From: Betaproteobacteria bacterium
GTDB taxonomy: Bacteria; Pseudomonadota; Gammaproteobacteria; Burkholderiales; UBA9220
Direction of reading: 5' to 3'
Assembly (NCBI GenBank): GCA_003519965.1
Contig: DOVS01000324.1
Location: forward strand, 1 to 5,560
DNA: 5,560 nt
The notes under the pieces are model-generated. The model saw nothing but the letters and a program-made list of their open reading frames with translations, did not search any database and was not told the DNA's origin. Position numbers and translations under genes: made by a program. Positions within the stretch are counted from its first letter, which is position 1, and every line of letters starts with the position of its first letter. Shown in pieces: positions 1-5,560 of the stretch.

Positions 1-762
1 ACGGGCGCCGAATAACTCGCCGCCGTCATTGATTTTGCCGTCATGATTGCGGTCGAGGGCGAGAAAACCGCTGGCGGGAGTGACAACAGCGATATTTTCT
101 TCCTTGCCGTCCGCGTCAATATCGAAACGGTAACGGGCATTGGTGAGCTGGGCGGCATTGCCGGTAAAGTTGATGACGAGGGGGTCTTTCAGTTTGGCGT
201 CTCCGCCCCGGAGCTGGACGTGACTTTCTTCTACCGATTGCCGCGCCATGATGAGTTCGAGGTTAATCGTTATGCTGTGGCCATCGGCGGTGTGGATAAT
301 GCCGCGGGCGGTAAACGCCGTCGTTTCCGATGTGTGGCGGCGCTCGTAGCGGTCGTATTCGACGCCCCAGCCTGCGCGCCGCGGTGCGGTCGATGACCCG
401 GTTTGCCGGTCTTGTATATCCTGGAGACGTTTTTCGCTAGCGGGGTCGAGCGCCGCGAAATCCTTCAGCCGGACGACCTTGAATTTTTGGCCGGTTAATC
501 GTTCCAATAGCTGGATAATTAATTGCAGCGCGGGATCGTCCTCGGGATTCAGTGCGATTTCCGCGGCGGCGGTGGGCGTACTTTCCGCTAGCGCTTGCGC
601 CGTGGTGGATAGCCGGACGGAATCTGCCGGTTTTTGGGCAAGTGGAGCGGCATCGTTGGGGCGGTTCCCGCCGATCCAGGCGCGTAGGCTTTCCCGGCGC
701 GTGTAAGTCGTGGCGGCGGTATGCTCACTCGCTAAGTGAAGCTGAGATGACTCAATTTCCAT
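1..762 (-). CDS. Conserved hypothetical protein with EF-hand-like Ca-binding motifs (C-terminus cut by window edge)
   Basis: This open frame has no stop between its ATG at 762 and the left edge, giving 254 residues (start MEIESSQLHLASEH) with the C-terminus missing. An AGGA ribosome binding site (772-769) lies six bases before the ATG. There is no signal peptide or membrane segment. Residues 1-70 are polar and low in complexity; 75-95 look like an amphipathic helix (LQLIIQLLERLTGQ); 130-175 contain WGVEYDRYERRHTSE and TADGHSITINLELIMAR. Two Asp/Gly-rich stretches follow: FDIDADGKEE (213-222) and LDRNHDGKINDGGELFG (236-252). The second resembles an EF-hand or dockerin-type calcium loop, but its final Glu is one place later than in a canonical EF-hand. 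From memory, this architecture belongs to a widespread proteobacterial family of uncharacterised proteins whose next segment carries further D-x-D-x-D-G motifs. Function is unknown. A sigma-28 promoter upstream suggests expression with late flagellar genes (inference). Confidence 0.85.
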   Translation of the reverse strand, partial: MEIESSQLHLASEHTAATTYTRRESLRAWIGGNRPNDAAPLAQKPADSVRLSTTAQALAESTPTAAAEIALNPEDDPALQLIIQLLERLTGQKFKVVRLKDFAALDPASEKRLQDIQDRQTGSSTAPRRAGWGVEYDRYERRHTSETTAFTARGIIHTADGHSITINLELIMARQSVEESHVQLRGGDAKLKDPLVINFTGNAAQLTNARYRFDIDADGKEENIAVVTPASGFLALDRNHDGKINDGGELFGAR

Positions 763-809
763 CCACTGTCCTGTCTACATCCGATATGCCGGTGGCGGCG
801 AAATACCGC

Positions 810-838
810 AAAACGCACCCTTGCATAAACGCGTGCGT
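810..838 (-). other. Hairpin with short T run in leader (weak terminator or attenuator candidate)
   Basis: On the minus strand, ACGCAC (838-833) can pair with GTGCGT (818-813) around a 14-base loop, and the second arm runs into TTTT. The six-base stem is G+C-rich, but the T run is short and the loop long, so it is a poor intrinsic terminator. It lies after the proposed sigma-28 start site and before the ATG at 762. It could stop hemH read-through, act on the leader, or be chance. Confidence 0.2.
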
Positions 839-858
839 ATCCCGTGAAGATAAGGCAG

Positions 859-885
859 TTATCGGCCAGCGCGGGAATATCTTTA
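859..885 (-). promoter_or_regulatory. Sigma-28 (FliA) class promoter
   Basis: On the minus strand, TAAAGATA (885-878), an 11-base spacer (877-867) and GCCGATAA (866-859) match the FliA consensus TAAAGTTT-N11-GCCGATAA. The -10 box is exact, the spacing is exact, and the -35 box is matched at its first five positions and again at position 7. Transcription would begin near 852, about 90 bases before the ATG at 762. The -35 box starts only 14 bases after the hemH stop, so the gene probably has its own unit downstream of hrcA-hemH. A small inverted repeat, GATAA-N5-TTATC (863-849), overlaps the end of the -10 box and the expected start site; it may be incidental. Confidence 0.75.
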
Positions 886-899
886 AGTGATGGAACCGT

Positions 900-1922
900 T
901 CAGGCGGCTGGCGTCGGCGCCCAGCCCGCTAGGTTTTGCAAGGCAATGTCGCGCATCGCCGCGATCCATTCGGGGCGCTCGTTGAGGGCGGGAATATAAT
1001 GAAATGTTTGTCCGCCGTGATTAAGAAATACGGCTTTGCCCTCGATGGCGATTTCCTCCAGGGTTTCCAGACAATCGGCGGAAAATCCGGGACAGACCAC
1101 GTCCACCCGGTGGAGGCCGTTCTTCGCGAACTGTTTCAGCGTATCGACAGTGTAAGGCTTGATCCATTCCGTGCGGCCGAAGCGTGATTGAAACGTGACG
1201 GCGGTTTGTTCCGGGTCGAGCGCCAACGCCGCCGTTAGCAGGCTGGCGGTGCGCCGGCATTCAGCGGGATAAGGGTCGCCCTTTTCGGCGGCAAAGCGGG
1301 GAATGCCGTGAAAACTCATCAAGAGTTTGTTTGGCCGCCCGTGATGAGACCAGTGTGTACGGATGGCGGCAGCCAACGCGCCGATATAGGCGGGGTGATC
1401 GTGATAGTCGCGGATAATCCGCAGCGCCGGTTGATCGCGTTGGCGCATGAATGCTTGGAACAGCGCGTCGCAAGCGCTGGCGGTGGTGGCGGCGGCATAT
1501 TGCGGATAGAGAGGGAAGGCGAGAATGCGGCGGCACCCTCGATTGAGCAGTTCGCGAACGCCGTCGTCGATGGATGGCGCGCCATAGCGCATGGCGAATA
1601 CGACGGGAGGAGAGGGCGTGCGCCGCTCCCCTAGATACCCTTGCAGCAATTTAGCTTGGCGGCGCGTATGCATCAACAAGGGCGAGCCGTCGGCTGTCCA
1701 GATAGCGGCGTATTTTTCCGCCGATTTGGCGGGGCGGGTGGGAAGAATGACGCCATGTAAAATGGGCCGCCACAGCCAGCGCGGCAATTCGACGACTCGC
1801 CGGTCGCTCAAGAATTCTCGTAGATAACGCTTCAGCGCCGCTTTTGTTGGGGCCTCGGGGGTGCCAAGGTTAATCAATAGCACCCCGGTCTGGGTGGCGG
1901 TGGCAGGCGCGGCGTCAGTCAT
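900..1922 (-). CDS. hemH: Ferrochelatase
   Basis: Protoporphyrin ferrochelatase inserts Fe2+ into protoporphyrin IX, the last step of protoheme synthesis, in the cytoplasm or at the inner membrane face. The 340-residue product has the usual proteobacterial length. Recognisable parts in order: [12 protein letters not shown] (14-25), YLREFLSD (33-40), the motif around [10 protein letters not shown] (66-75), [13 protein letters not shown] (137-149), LLMSFHGIP (200-208) with the catalytic-type His205, VTFQSRFGR (242-250), and [15 protein letters not shown] (277-291) with the active-site-type Glu286. The C-terminal [14 protein letters not shown] (307-320) is also conserved. The ATG at 1922 is 13 bases after the hrcA stop and has no clear Shine-Dalgarno sequence, so translation is probably coupled to hrcA in one operon. 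Residues 2-6 (TDAAP) lie in one copy of a 15-bp direct repeat spanning the junction. The sequence reads as betaproteobacterial. Confidence 0.97.
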   Translation of the reverse strand: MTDAAPATATQTGVLLINLGTPEAPTKAALKRYLREFLSDRRVVELPRWLWRPILHGVILPTRPAKSAEKYAAIWTADGSPLLMHTRRQAKLLQGYLGERRTPSPPVVFAMRYGAPSIDDGVRELLNRGCRRILAFPLYPQYAAATTASACDALFQAFMRQRDQPALRIIRDYHDHPAYIGALAAAIRTHWSHHGRPNKLLMSFHGIPRFAAEKGDPYPAECRRTASLLTAALALDPEQTAVTFQSRFGRTEWIKPYTVDTLKQFAKNGLHRVDVVCPGFSADCLETLEEIAIEGKAVFLNHGGQTFHYIPALNERPEWIAAMRDIALQNLAGWAPTPAA

Positions 1923-1940
1923 TCGAGGCGCGGCGTCAGT
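1905..1940. repeat. 15-bp direct repeat at hrcA-hemH junction
   Basis: AGGCGCGGCGTCAGT occurs at 1905-1919 and again at 1926-1940 on the plus strand, a perfect copy with a 21-base period. Read on the coding (minus) strand, the upstream copy contains the hrcA stop TGA and the downstream copy encodes hemH residues 2-6. In the hemH frame both copies read T-D-A-A-P, separated by R-M, where M is the hemH start. This looks like a short tandem duplication of seven codons around the start of hemH. Confidence 0.8.
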
Positions 1941-2949
1941 GTTGAGACAGGGCGCTGGATAGCATTTTGGCGGTGATATCCACGATGGGAATCACGCGAT
2001 TATACGCCATGCAGGTGGGGCCGATTACGCCGAGAGTGCCGGCTACCTTTCCATCGACTTCGTAGGGCGCAGTGATGATGCTGTATTCGCTCATGGGCAT
2101 CTGACTCGATTCGCCGCCGATGAATATTTTGATTCCCTCCGCGTTTTGGCTGTGATCCAGCAGGCGGAGGAGGAGGTTTTTTTCCTCGAACAGATCGAAT
2201 AGTTTTCTTAGTATACTGATGTTGGATAACAATTCATTTTGCAATAATTTGTGCTCGCCGAATAGCACATAGTCGTCTTGCTGGTTTCCCAGGGCGTCTC
2301 TGCTGGCGTCCAGCGCCTTGGTCATGAGCGTGGTCATATCGTGGCGCAGCTTTTTCATCTCGGCATAGATTTTGCGGCGCACTTGTTCGAAGGTGTGGCC
2401 GGCGTAATGCTGGTTGAAAAAATTGGCGGCCTGGGTGAGCTCGGATTCACTGTACTCCTTATCGGTGAGTAGAATCCGGTTTTGCACGTTGCCGTCGGTG
2501 GCGATGATGATGAGTAAGATGCGTTGTTTCGATAGTTTAATAAATTCCACTTGACGGAAGGCCGGGTTGCGGCGGGGTTTCATCACCACCGCGGCAAATC
2601 GCGTGAGCTCGGACAGAAGTTGCGAGGCGGACGTGATGAGGCGATGCGGGTCATCCGGGTGCAAAAATTGTTTGAGCTGTTGCAGGTCCTCTTGCTCCAG
2701 CGGTTGAACCGTGAGTAGGGTGTCAATGAATATCCGGTAACCTTGGGGGGTCGGCACGCGCCCCGCGGAGGTGTGGGGGCTGGTGACCAAACCCAGGTCC
2801 TCCAGGTCCGCCATAATGTTGCGGATCGTGGCGGGGCTAACGTCCAATCCACAATGCTTGGATAGGGTGCGGGAACCGACCGGCTGGCCATCGCCGAGGT
2901 AAATTTCCATCAGCGTTTTTAATAAAATTTTGGCGCGTGGGCTAAGCAT
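1936..2949 (-). CDS. hrcA: Heat-inducible transcription repressor HrcA
   Basis: HrcA represses chaperone genes (groES-groEL, and dnaK operons in many bacteria) by binding the CIRCE operator; GroEL keeps it active, linking derepression to misfolded protein load. The 337-residue product is of normal length. Residues 1-75 form the winged-helix DNA-binding domain: [23 protein letters not shown] (8-30), then [16 protein letters not shown] (38-53) and [16 protein letters not shown] (57-72). A GAF-like central region and a conserved C-terminal stretch follow, with [14 protein letters not shown] at 307-320. Position 313 is Cys where I expect Arg (GPTRM). Tandem in-frame TAG stops 7 to 12 bases upstream fix the ATG at 2949 as the start. 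There is no visible Shine-Dalgarno sequence, and a -10-like element lies very close. It is divergent from nadK and followed after 13 bases by hemH. No CIRCE element is visible upstream. Confidence 0.97.
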   Translation of the reverse strand: MLSPRAKILLKTLMEIYLGDGQPVGSRTLSKHCGLDVSPATIRNIMADLEDLGLVTSPHTSAGRVPTPQGYRIFIDTLLTVQPLEQEDLQQLKQFLHPDDPHRLITSASQLLSELTRFAAVVMKPRRNPAFRQVEFIKLSKQRILLIIIATDGNVQNRILLTDKEYSESELTQAANFFNQHYAGHTFEQVRRKIYAEMKKLRHDMTTLMTKALDASRDALGNQQDDYVLFGEHKLLQNELLSNISILRKLFDLFEEKNLLLRLLDHSQNAEGIKIFIGGESSQMPMSEYSIITAPYEVDGKVAGTLGVIGPTCMAYNRVIPIVDITAKMLSSALSQH

Positions 2950-2955
2950 GCGTCG

Positions 2956-2966
2956 ATTCTACTATA
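2956..2966 (-). promoter_or_regulatory. Possible -10 element of the hrcA-hemH promoter
   Basis: On the minus strand, overlapping -10-like hexamers TATAGT (2966-2961) and TAGAAT (2961-2956) lie just before the hrcA ATG at 2949. No convincing -35 hexamer is found at normal spacing; AGGTTC or GGTTCC near 2989-2983 is the nearest. Either hexamer puts the transcript start within about five bases of the ATG, which fits the missing ribosome binding site. No heat-shock sigma-32 promoter (CTTGAA / CCCCAT type) is seen. Confidence 0.3.
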
Positions 2967-2992
2967 AAGCGGCGGCAATGGCGGAACCTTAG

Positions 2993-3016
2993 CGCTGGCG
3001 AGTCAGGGCGCCAGCG
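2993..3016. repeat. Perfect inverted repeat 1 in hrcA-nadK intergenic region
   Basis: CGCTGGCG (2993-3000) and CGCCAGCG (3009-3016) are perfect 8-base inverted arms with an 8-base spacer. The right arm can also pair partly with CTGGCG at 3023-3028, so this repeat and the next share alternative partners. Although it begins after TTAGC, its spacing and right half do not fit the 9-9-9 CIRCE operator. It could be an operator between the divergent promoters. Confidence 0.75.
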
Positions 3017-3024
3017 GAAGCACT

Positions 3025-3046
3025 GGCGAATCGCTTTTGATTCGCC
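3025..3046. repeat. Perfect inverted repeat 2, overlapping the nadK -35 box
   Basis: GGCGAATC (3025-3032) and GATTCGCC (3039-3046) are perfect 8-base inverted arms around GCTTTT. The right arm overlaps the proposed nadK -35 hexamer (3037-3042). The left half sits in CACTGGCGAATC (3021-3032), a 10/12 direct copy of CGCTGGCGAGTC at 2993-3004. A shorter third inverted repeat, TCGCC-TGG-GGCGA, follows at 3042-3054. No T run follows on either strand, so these are not intrinsic terminators. Confidence 0.75.
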
Positions 3047-3065
3047 TGGGGCGATATGGTTTAAT
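3037..3065 (+). promoter_or_regulatory. Sigma-70-type promoter for nadK-recN
   Basis: TTGATT (3037-3042), a 17-base spacer and TTTAAT (3060-3065) form a good housekeeping promoter. A TG one base before the -10 (3057-3058) gives an extended -10. The predicted start is about 3072, at or one base before the nadK ATG at 3073, so the mRNA would be leaderless. The -35 box lies inside inverted repeat 2, a position where a bound protein could block RNA polymerase. Confidence 0.55.
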
Positions 3066-3072
3066 TCGCAGC

Positions 3073-3945
3073 ATGAAGCCTCAGTTTCAGACGATCGCCC
3101 TGATCGGTAAATATAATAGTCCAGATGTCGGTGAGTCCTTACTGCATCTGGGAAATTTTTTGCAAGAACGCGGCGTGAAGATTTTGGTGGAGGCGGGCAC
3201 CGCGGCCAACATCGGCGCGACGCCCTACCAAGTGGCGACACTCGATGAAATCGGCCGGTGCGCCGATCTTGCCGTGGTGTTGGGCGGCGATGGCACGATG
3301 CTAAATATCGCCCGTTCCTTATTTCCTTACGGTTCCTCGCTGGTTGGCGTCAATCAGGGACGGCTGGGGTTTCTGACCGACGTGTCGGTCGACACCATGT
3401 TTCACACGCTGGAGGAAATCCTCGGCGGCGAATACCTGTGCGAAGAGCGTTTCTTGCTGAATACGGTGATTCGCCGTCGCGGTCAGGCGGTGTTCAGTGC
3501 GTGCGCGTTTAACGATGTGGTGATTAGCAAGGGGGTCACGGCGCGGATCATCGAGTTGGAAGTATTTATCGATGGCCAATTCGTTTACAGCCAGCGTTCC
3601 GACGGGCTAATCGTCGCGACGCCCACTGGCTCCACCGCCTATGCGTTGTCGGCCGGCGGGCCGATTCTACATCCGACGCTGGAAGCGTTCGCGCTGGTGC
3701 CTATTTGCCCGCACACATTAAGTAACCGGCCGATTGCGGTTAACAGCGAGAGCACCGTCGAAATTTTATTGTTGCACGCCGACGACTCGTTGGTGCACTT
3801 CGATGGTCAGCGCCATTTTAATTTAGAACAAAACGATTGGGTGATCGTGCGCCGTTCCGATCACATGATCCGGCTGCTTCATCCTCTGGGACACAGTTAT
3901 TACGATACCCTGCGGCAAAAGTTGCACTGGGGTGAAAAATTATAA
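3073..3945 (+). CDS. nadK: NAD kinase
   Basis: NAD kinase phosphorylates NAD+ at the adenosine ribose 2'-hydroxyl using ATP to make NADP+; it is cytosolic and is the main source of the NADP pool. The 290-residue product matches E. coli NadK in length. Diagnostic motifs: ADLAVVLGGDGTM (64-76), with the GGDG signature and catalytic-type Asp at 71-74; VGVNQGRLGFLTD (91-103); FND (146-148); SQRSDGLIVATPTGSTAYALSAGGPI (173-198), the NAD-binding conserved region; and PHTLSNRPI (213-221). I chose the ATG at 3073 because the protein then aligns with family N-termini (QTIALIGKYNSPDV). A TTG at 3037 would add 12 residues not expected in the family and has no usable ribosome site. No Shine-Dalgarno sequence precedes 3073, in keeping with a leaderless start. 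recN follows after 12 bases in the same operon. Confidence 0.97.
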   Translation: MKPQFQTIALIGKYNSPDVGESLLHLGNFLQERGVKILVEAGTAANIGATPYQVATLDEIGRCADLAVVLGGDGTMLNIARSLFPYGSSLVGVNQGRLGFLTDVSVDTMFHTLEEILGGEYLCEERFLLNTVIRRRGQAVFSACAFNDVVISKGVTARIIELEVFIDGQFVYSQRSDGLIVATPTGSTAYALSAGGPILHPTLEAFALVPICPHTLSNRPIAVNSESTVEILLLHADDSLVHFDGQRHFNLEQNDWVIVRRSDHMIRLLHPLGHSYYDTLRQKLHWGEKL

Positions 3946-3950
3946 GGTGA
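3944..3950 (+). promoter_or_regulatory. Ribosome binding site of recN
   Basis: AAGGTGA overlaps the nadK stop codon TAA (3943-3945) and lies seven bases before the recN ATG at 3958. It is a strong Shine-Dalgarno match, settles the recN start, and contrasts with nadK and hrcA, which have none. Confidence 0.7.
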
Positions 3951-3957
3951 CCGCCCC

Positions 3958-5560
3958 ATGCTGACGCATTTGAGCGTGCGCGACTTTGTTATCGTCGATC
4001 GCTTGGCGCTGGAATTCTCTCCTGGCTTTACCGTACTCACCGGGGAAACCGGCGCGGGAAAATCGATCTTGGTGGACGCCTTGGGATTGCTTTTAGGCGG
4101 ACGGAGCGAAGCGGGATTGGTGCGCGATGGCAAGGAACGCGCCGATCTGGTTGCCGAATTCGATATTTCCGCCTTGCCGCAAGTGCAGGATTGGCTGAAA
4201 AAGCATGAGCTGGAGGGGGATCCCGGTGTTTGTCTGTTTCGCCGCCAGAGCGACGCCGGCGGCCGGTCGCGCGCATTCATCAACGGTGTGCCGGTCACGG
4301 TGCAACAAATGCGCGTGGCGGGGGAGATGCTGGTGGACATCCAGGGGCAGCACGCTCATCTCTCGCTGCTTCGCTCCCAAGTGCAGCGCGACTTGTTGGA
4401 TGCGTTTGGCGGACTCGCTGCGGATGCCGCCGCAGTGGCGGGCGCTTACCGCGAGTGGCGGCGGCTGCACGATCAACGGCAAGCCTGGGAGGCGCAGTCC
4501 AGCGCCGCCGCCGCCGAGGCGCGGCAGCTAGAATGGCAAATCGAGGAATTGCAAACCCTCAACGTCCAACTCGACGAGTGGGAGGCGTTACAGGCCGAGC
4601 ATAGTCGCTTGGCGCATGCCGCCAGTTTGCTGGAGGGCGCGCAGTATGGGTTGGAGTCGCTCTCGGAAGGCGACGGGGCGGTGCTGTCTCAGTTGAGCGC
4701 CGTGACTTCTCGGCTCAACGAATTAGCGGCATACGATCCCGAGCTGCGCGAAGCGCTGGCATTGTTCGAATCGGCGGCGATTCAGGTGCAGGAAGGCTGC
4801 TATGGTCTGCGCCATTACGCACAGAAGATCGATCTGGATCCGGAACGGCTGGCGCAATGCGAGCAGCGGTTGCAAGGCATTCATGAGTGCGCGCGCAAGT
4901 ATGGCGTATTGCCGGCGCAGCTGCCGGCGCAACTCGCCCAGTGGCGGGTGCGGCTTGAAGCGGTGGGCGGCGCGGGCGGCGGCGAGGCGTTGCGGCGGAA
5001 AGAAGACGCGGCGCGCGCTTATTATGTCGACAAAGCGGAGCGCCTCAGCGCGGAACGGCGGCATTGGGCGGCGGAGATGTCGTCGCAGGTTAGCGGCGCT
5101 ATGCAGCGGCTGTCCATGAAGGGCGGACAGTTCGAGGCGGTGCTTGCACCGCAGCCGGAAGGCGCCGCCCATGGTCTTGAACAGGTTGAGTTCCAGGTCG
5201 CCGTCCATGCCGGCACCGGATTAAAGCCGCTGGCCAAGGTAGCTTCCGGCGGCGAGTTATCCCGTATTAGCCTGGCGATCCAAGTGGTCGCGACCAAGGC
5301 GGCGGAGGTGCCGACGCTGGTATTCGATGAGGTGGACGTGGGTATCGGCGGCGGCGTGGCCGAAATCGTCGGCCAGATGCTGCGGGAATTAGGCGCGGAG
5401 CGCCAAGTCTTGAGCGTTACCCATTTGCCGCAGGTAGCGGCTTTAGGCGATTATCACTGGCGGGTAGCCAAGTCCGAGCGAGAGGGGCGGATGGTCAGCC
5501 GCATCGTCGTATTGGAGCAGCAGGCGCGTGTTGAGGAAATCGCCCGCATGCTGGGGGGGG
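3958..5560 (+). CDS. recN: DNA repair protein RecN (C-terminus cut by window edge)
   Basis: RecN is an SMC-like ATPase that acts early in recombinational repair of DNA double-strand breaks, in the cytoplasm on the nucleoid. The visible 534 residues lack only about 20 of the usual roughly 555. The N-terminal half-domain has VLTGETGAGKSILVDAL (26-42; Walker A GETGAGKS at 29-36) and the conserved LVDIQGQHAHLSLL (125-138). Residues about 155-380 are Ala/Glu/Gln/Leu-rich and fit the coiled-coil arms. The C-terminal half-domain has the ABC signature SGGELSRISLA (430-440), Walker B TLVFDEVDVGIGG (453-465) and the H-loop SVTHLPQVAA (486-495, His489). The frame is still open at the edge, ending in the conserved RMLGG. 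It is downstream of nadK in the same operon. No LexA box (CTGT-N8-ACAG) is seen just upstream, so SOS control from here is not supported. A 12-bp tandem repeat gives LPAQLPAQ at 318-325. Confidence 0.97.
   Translation, partial: MLTHLSVRDFVIVDRLALEFSPGFTVLTGETGAGKSILVDALGLLLGGRSEAGLVRDGKERADLVAEFDISALPQVQDWLKKHELEGDPGVCLFRRQSDAGGRSRAFINGVPVTVQQMRVAGEMLVDIQGQHAHLSLLRSQVQRDLLDAFGGLAADAAAVAGAYREWRRLHDQRQAWEAQSSAAAAEARQLEWQIEELQTLNVQLDEWEALQAEHSRLAHAASLLEGAQYGLESLSEGDGAVLSQLSAVTSRLNELAAYDPELREALALFESAAIQVQEGCYGLRHYAQKIDLDPERLAQCEQRLQGIHECARKYGVLPAQLPAQLAQWRVRLEAVGGAGGGEALRRKEDAARAYYVDKAERLSAERRHWAAEMSSQVSGAMQRLSMKGGQFEAVLAPQPEGAAHGLEQVEFQVAVHAGTGLKPLAKVASGGELSRISLAIQVVATKAAEVPTLVFDEVDVGIGGGVAEIVGQMLRELGAERQVLSVTHLPQVAALGDYHWRVAKSEREGRMVSRIVVLEQQARVEEIARMLGG

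Noticed and set aside
43..890. Plus-strand open frames at 43-396, 479-706 and 552-890
   Set aside because: They lie opposite the leftward gene at 1-762 and its leader, show no recognisable motif, and the opposite strand has a better frame with a ribosome site and family-like sequence.
936..1827. Plus- and minus-strand frames inside hemH
   Set aside because: They are shadows of the clear ferrochelatase frame in G+C-rich DNA.
2278..2891. Alternative frames inside hrcA
   Set aside because: They overlap the full-length HrcA frame and have no motif of their own.
2989..3015. CIRCE operator beginning at TTAGCGCT
   Set aside because: The right half does not match GAGTGCTAA at the required 9-base spacing; the actual dyad is 8-8-8 and starts four bases later.
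2993..3046. Intrinsic terminators or a riboswitch
   Set aside because: Neither strand has a T run after the stems, and the predicted start sites leave the repeats untranscribed.
3037..3072. TTG at 3037 as the nadK start
   Set aside because: It adds 12 residues absent from the family, has no ribosome site at usable distance, and coincides with the predicted -35 box.
2942..3241. Minus-strand frame across the hrcA-nadK gap
   Set aside because: It would overlap the start of nadK and the divergent promoters, has low-complexity Arg/Ser/Pro-rich sequence and no ribosome site.
3880..3957. LexA (SOS) operator upstream of recN
   Set aside because: No CTGT-N8-ACAG type site is visible, and recN is only 12 bases after nadK.
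3900..5297. Minus-strand and alternative plus-strand frames inside recN
   Set aside because: They are shadows of the RecN frame, which carries all ATPase motifs.

Overview
The window looks like ordinary chromosome from a Gram-negative bacterium with moderately high G+C, most likely a betaproteobacterium. HemH, HrcA and NadK all read like betaproteobacterial proteins. The arrangement hrcA-hemH divergent from nadK-recN is, as far as I recall, typical of that class. The assignment rests on remembered family sequences and gene order, not on a search.

Layout: (1) 1-762, minus strand: the N-terminal 254 residues of a conserved hypothetical protein with Asp/Gly-rich, EF-hand-like calcium-binding motifs. 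It runs off the left edge. (2) 763-899: a leader holding a near-consensus sigma-28 (FliA, flagellar) promoter, TAAAGATA-N11-GCCGATAA, plus a small hairpin. (3) 900-1922, minus: hemH, ferrochelatase. (4) 1936-2949, minus: hrcA, heat-shock repressor, apparently co-transcribed with hemH; the hrcA-hemH junction carries a 15-bp direct repeat. (5) 2950-3072: a divergent promoter region packed with perfect inverted repeats, with a good sigma-70-type promoter for nadK that predicts a leaderless mRNA. (6) 3073-3945, plus: nadK, NAD kinase. (7) 3958-5560, plus: recN, a DNA-repair SMC-like ATPase, cut by the right edge about 20 residues before its expected end.

The genes fall into three transcription units: hrcA-hemH leftward, nadK-recN rightward, and a separate leftward gene probably under flagellar-regulon control. 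The four named genes are housekeeping and appear intact apart from the recN edge truncation. I see no mobile element, CRISPR array, RNA gene or clear new multi-gene system. The points most worth following are the sigma-28 promoter in front of the uncharacterised Ca-binding-like protein and the nested inverted repeats between hrcA and nadK.
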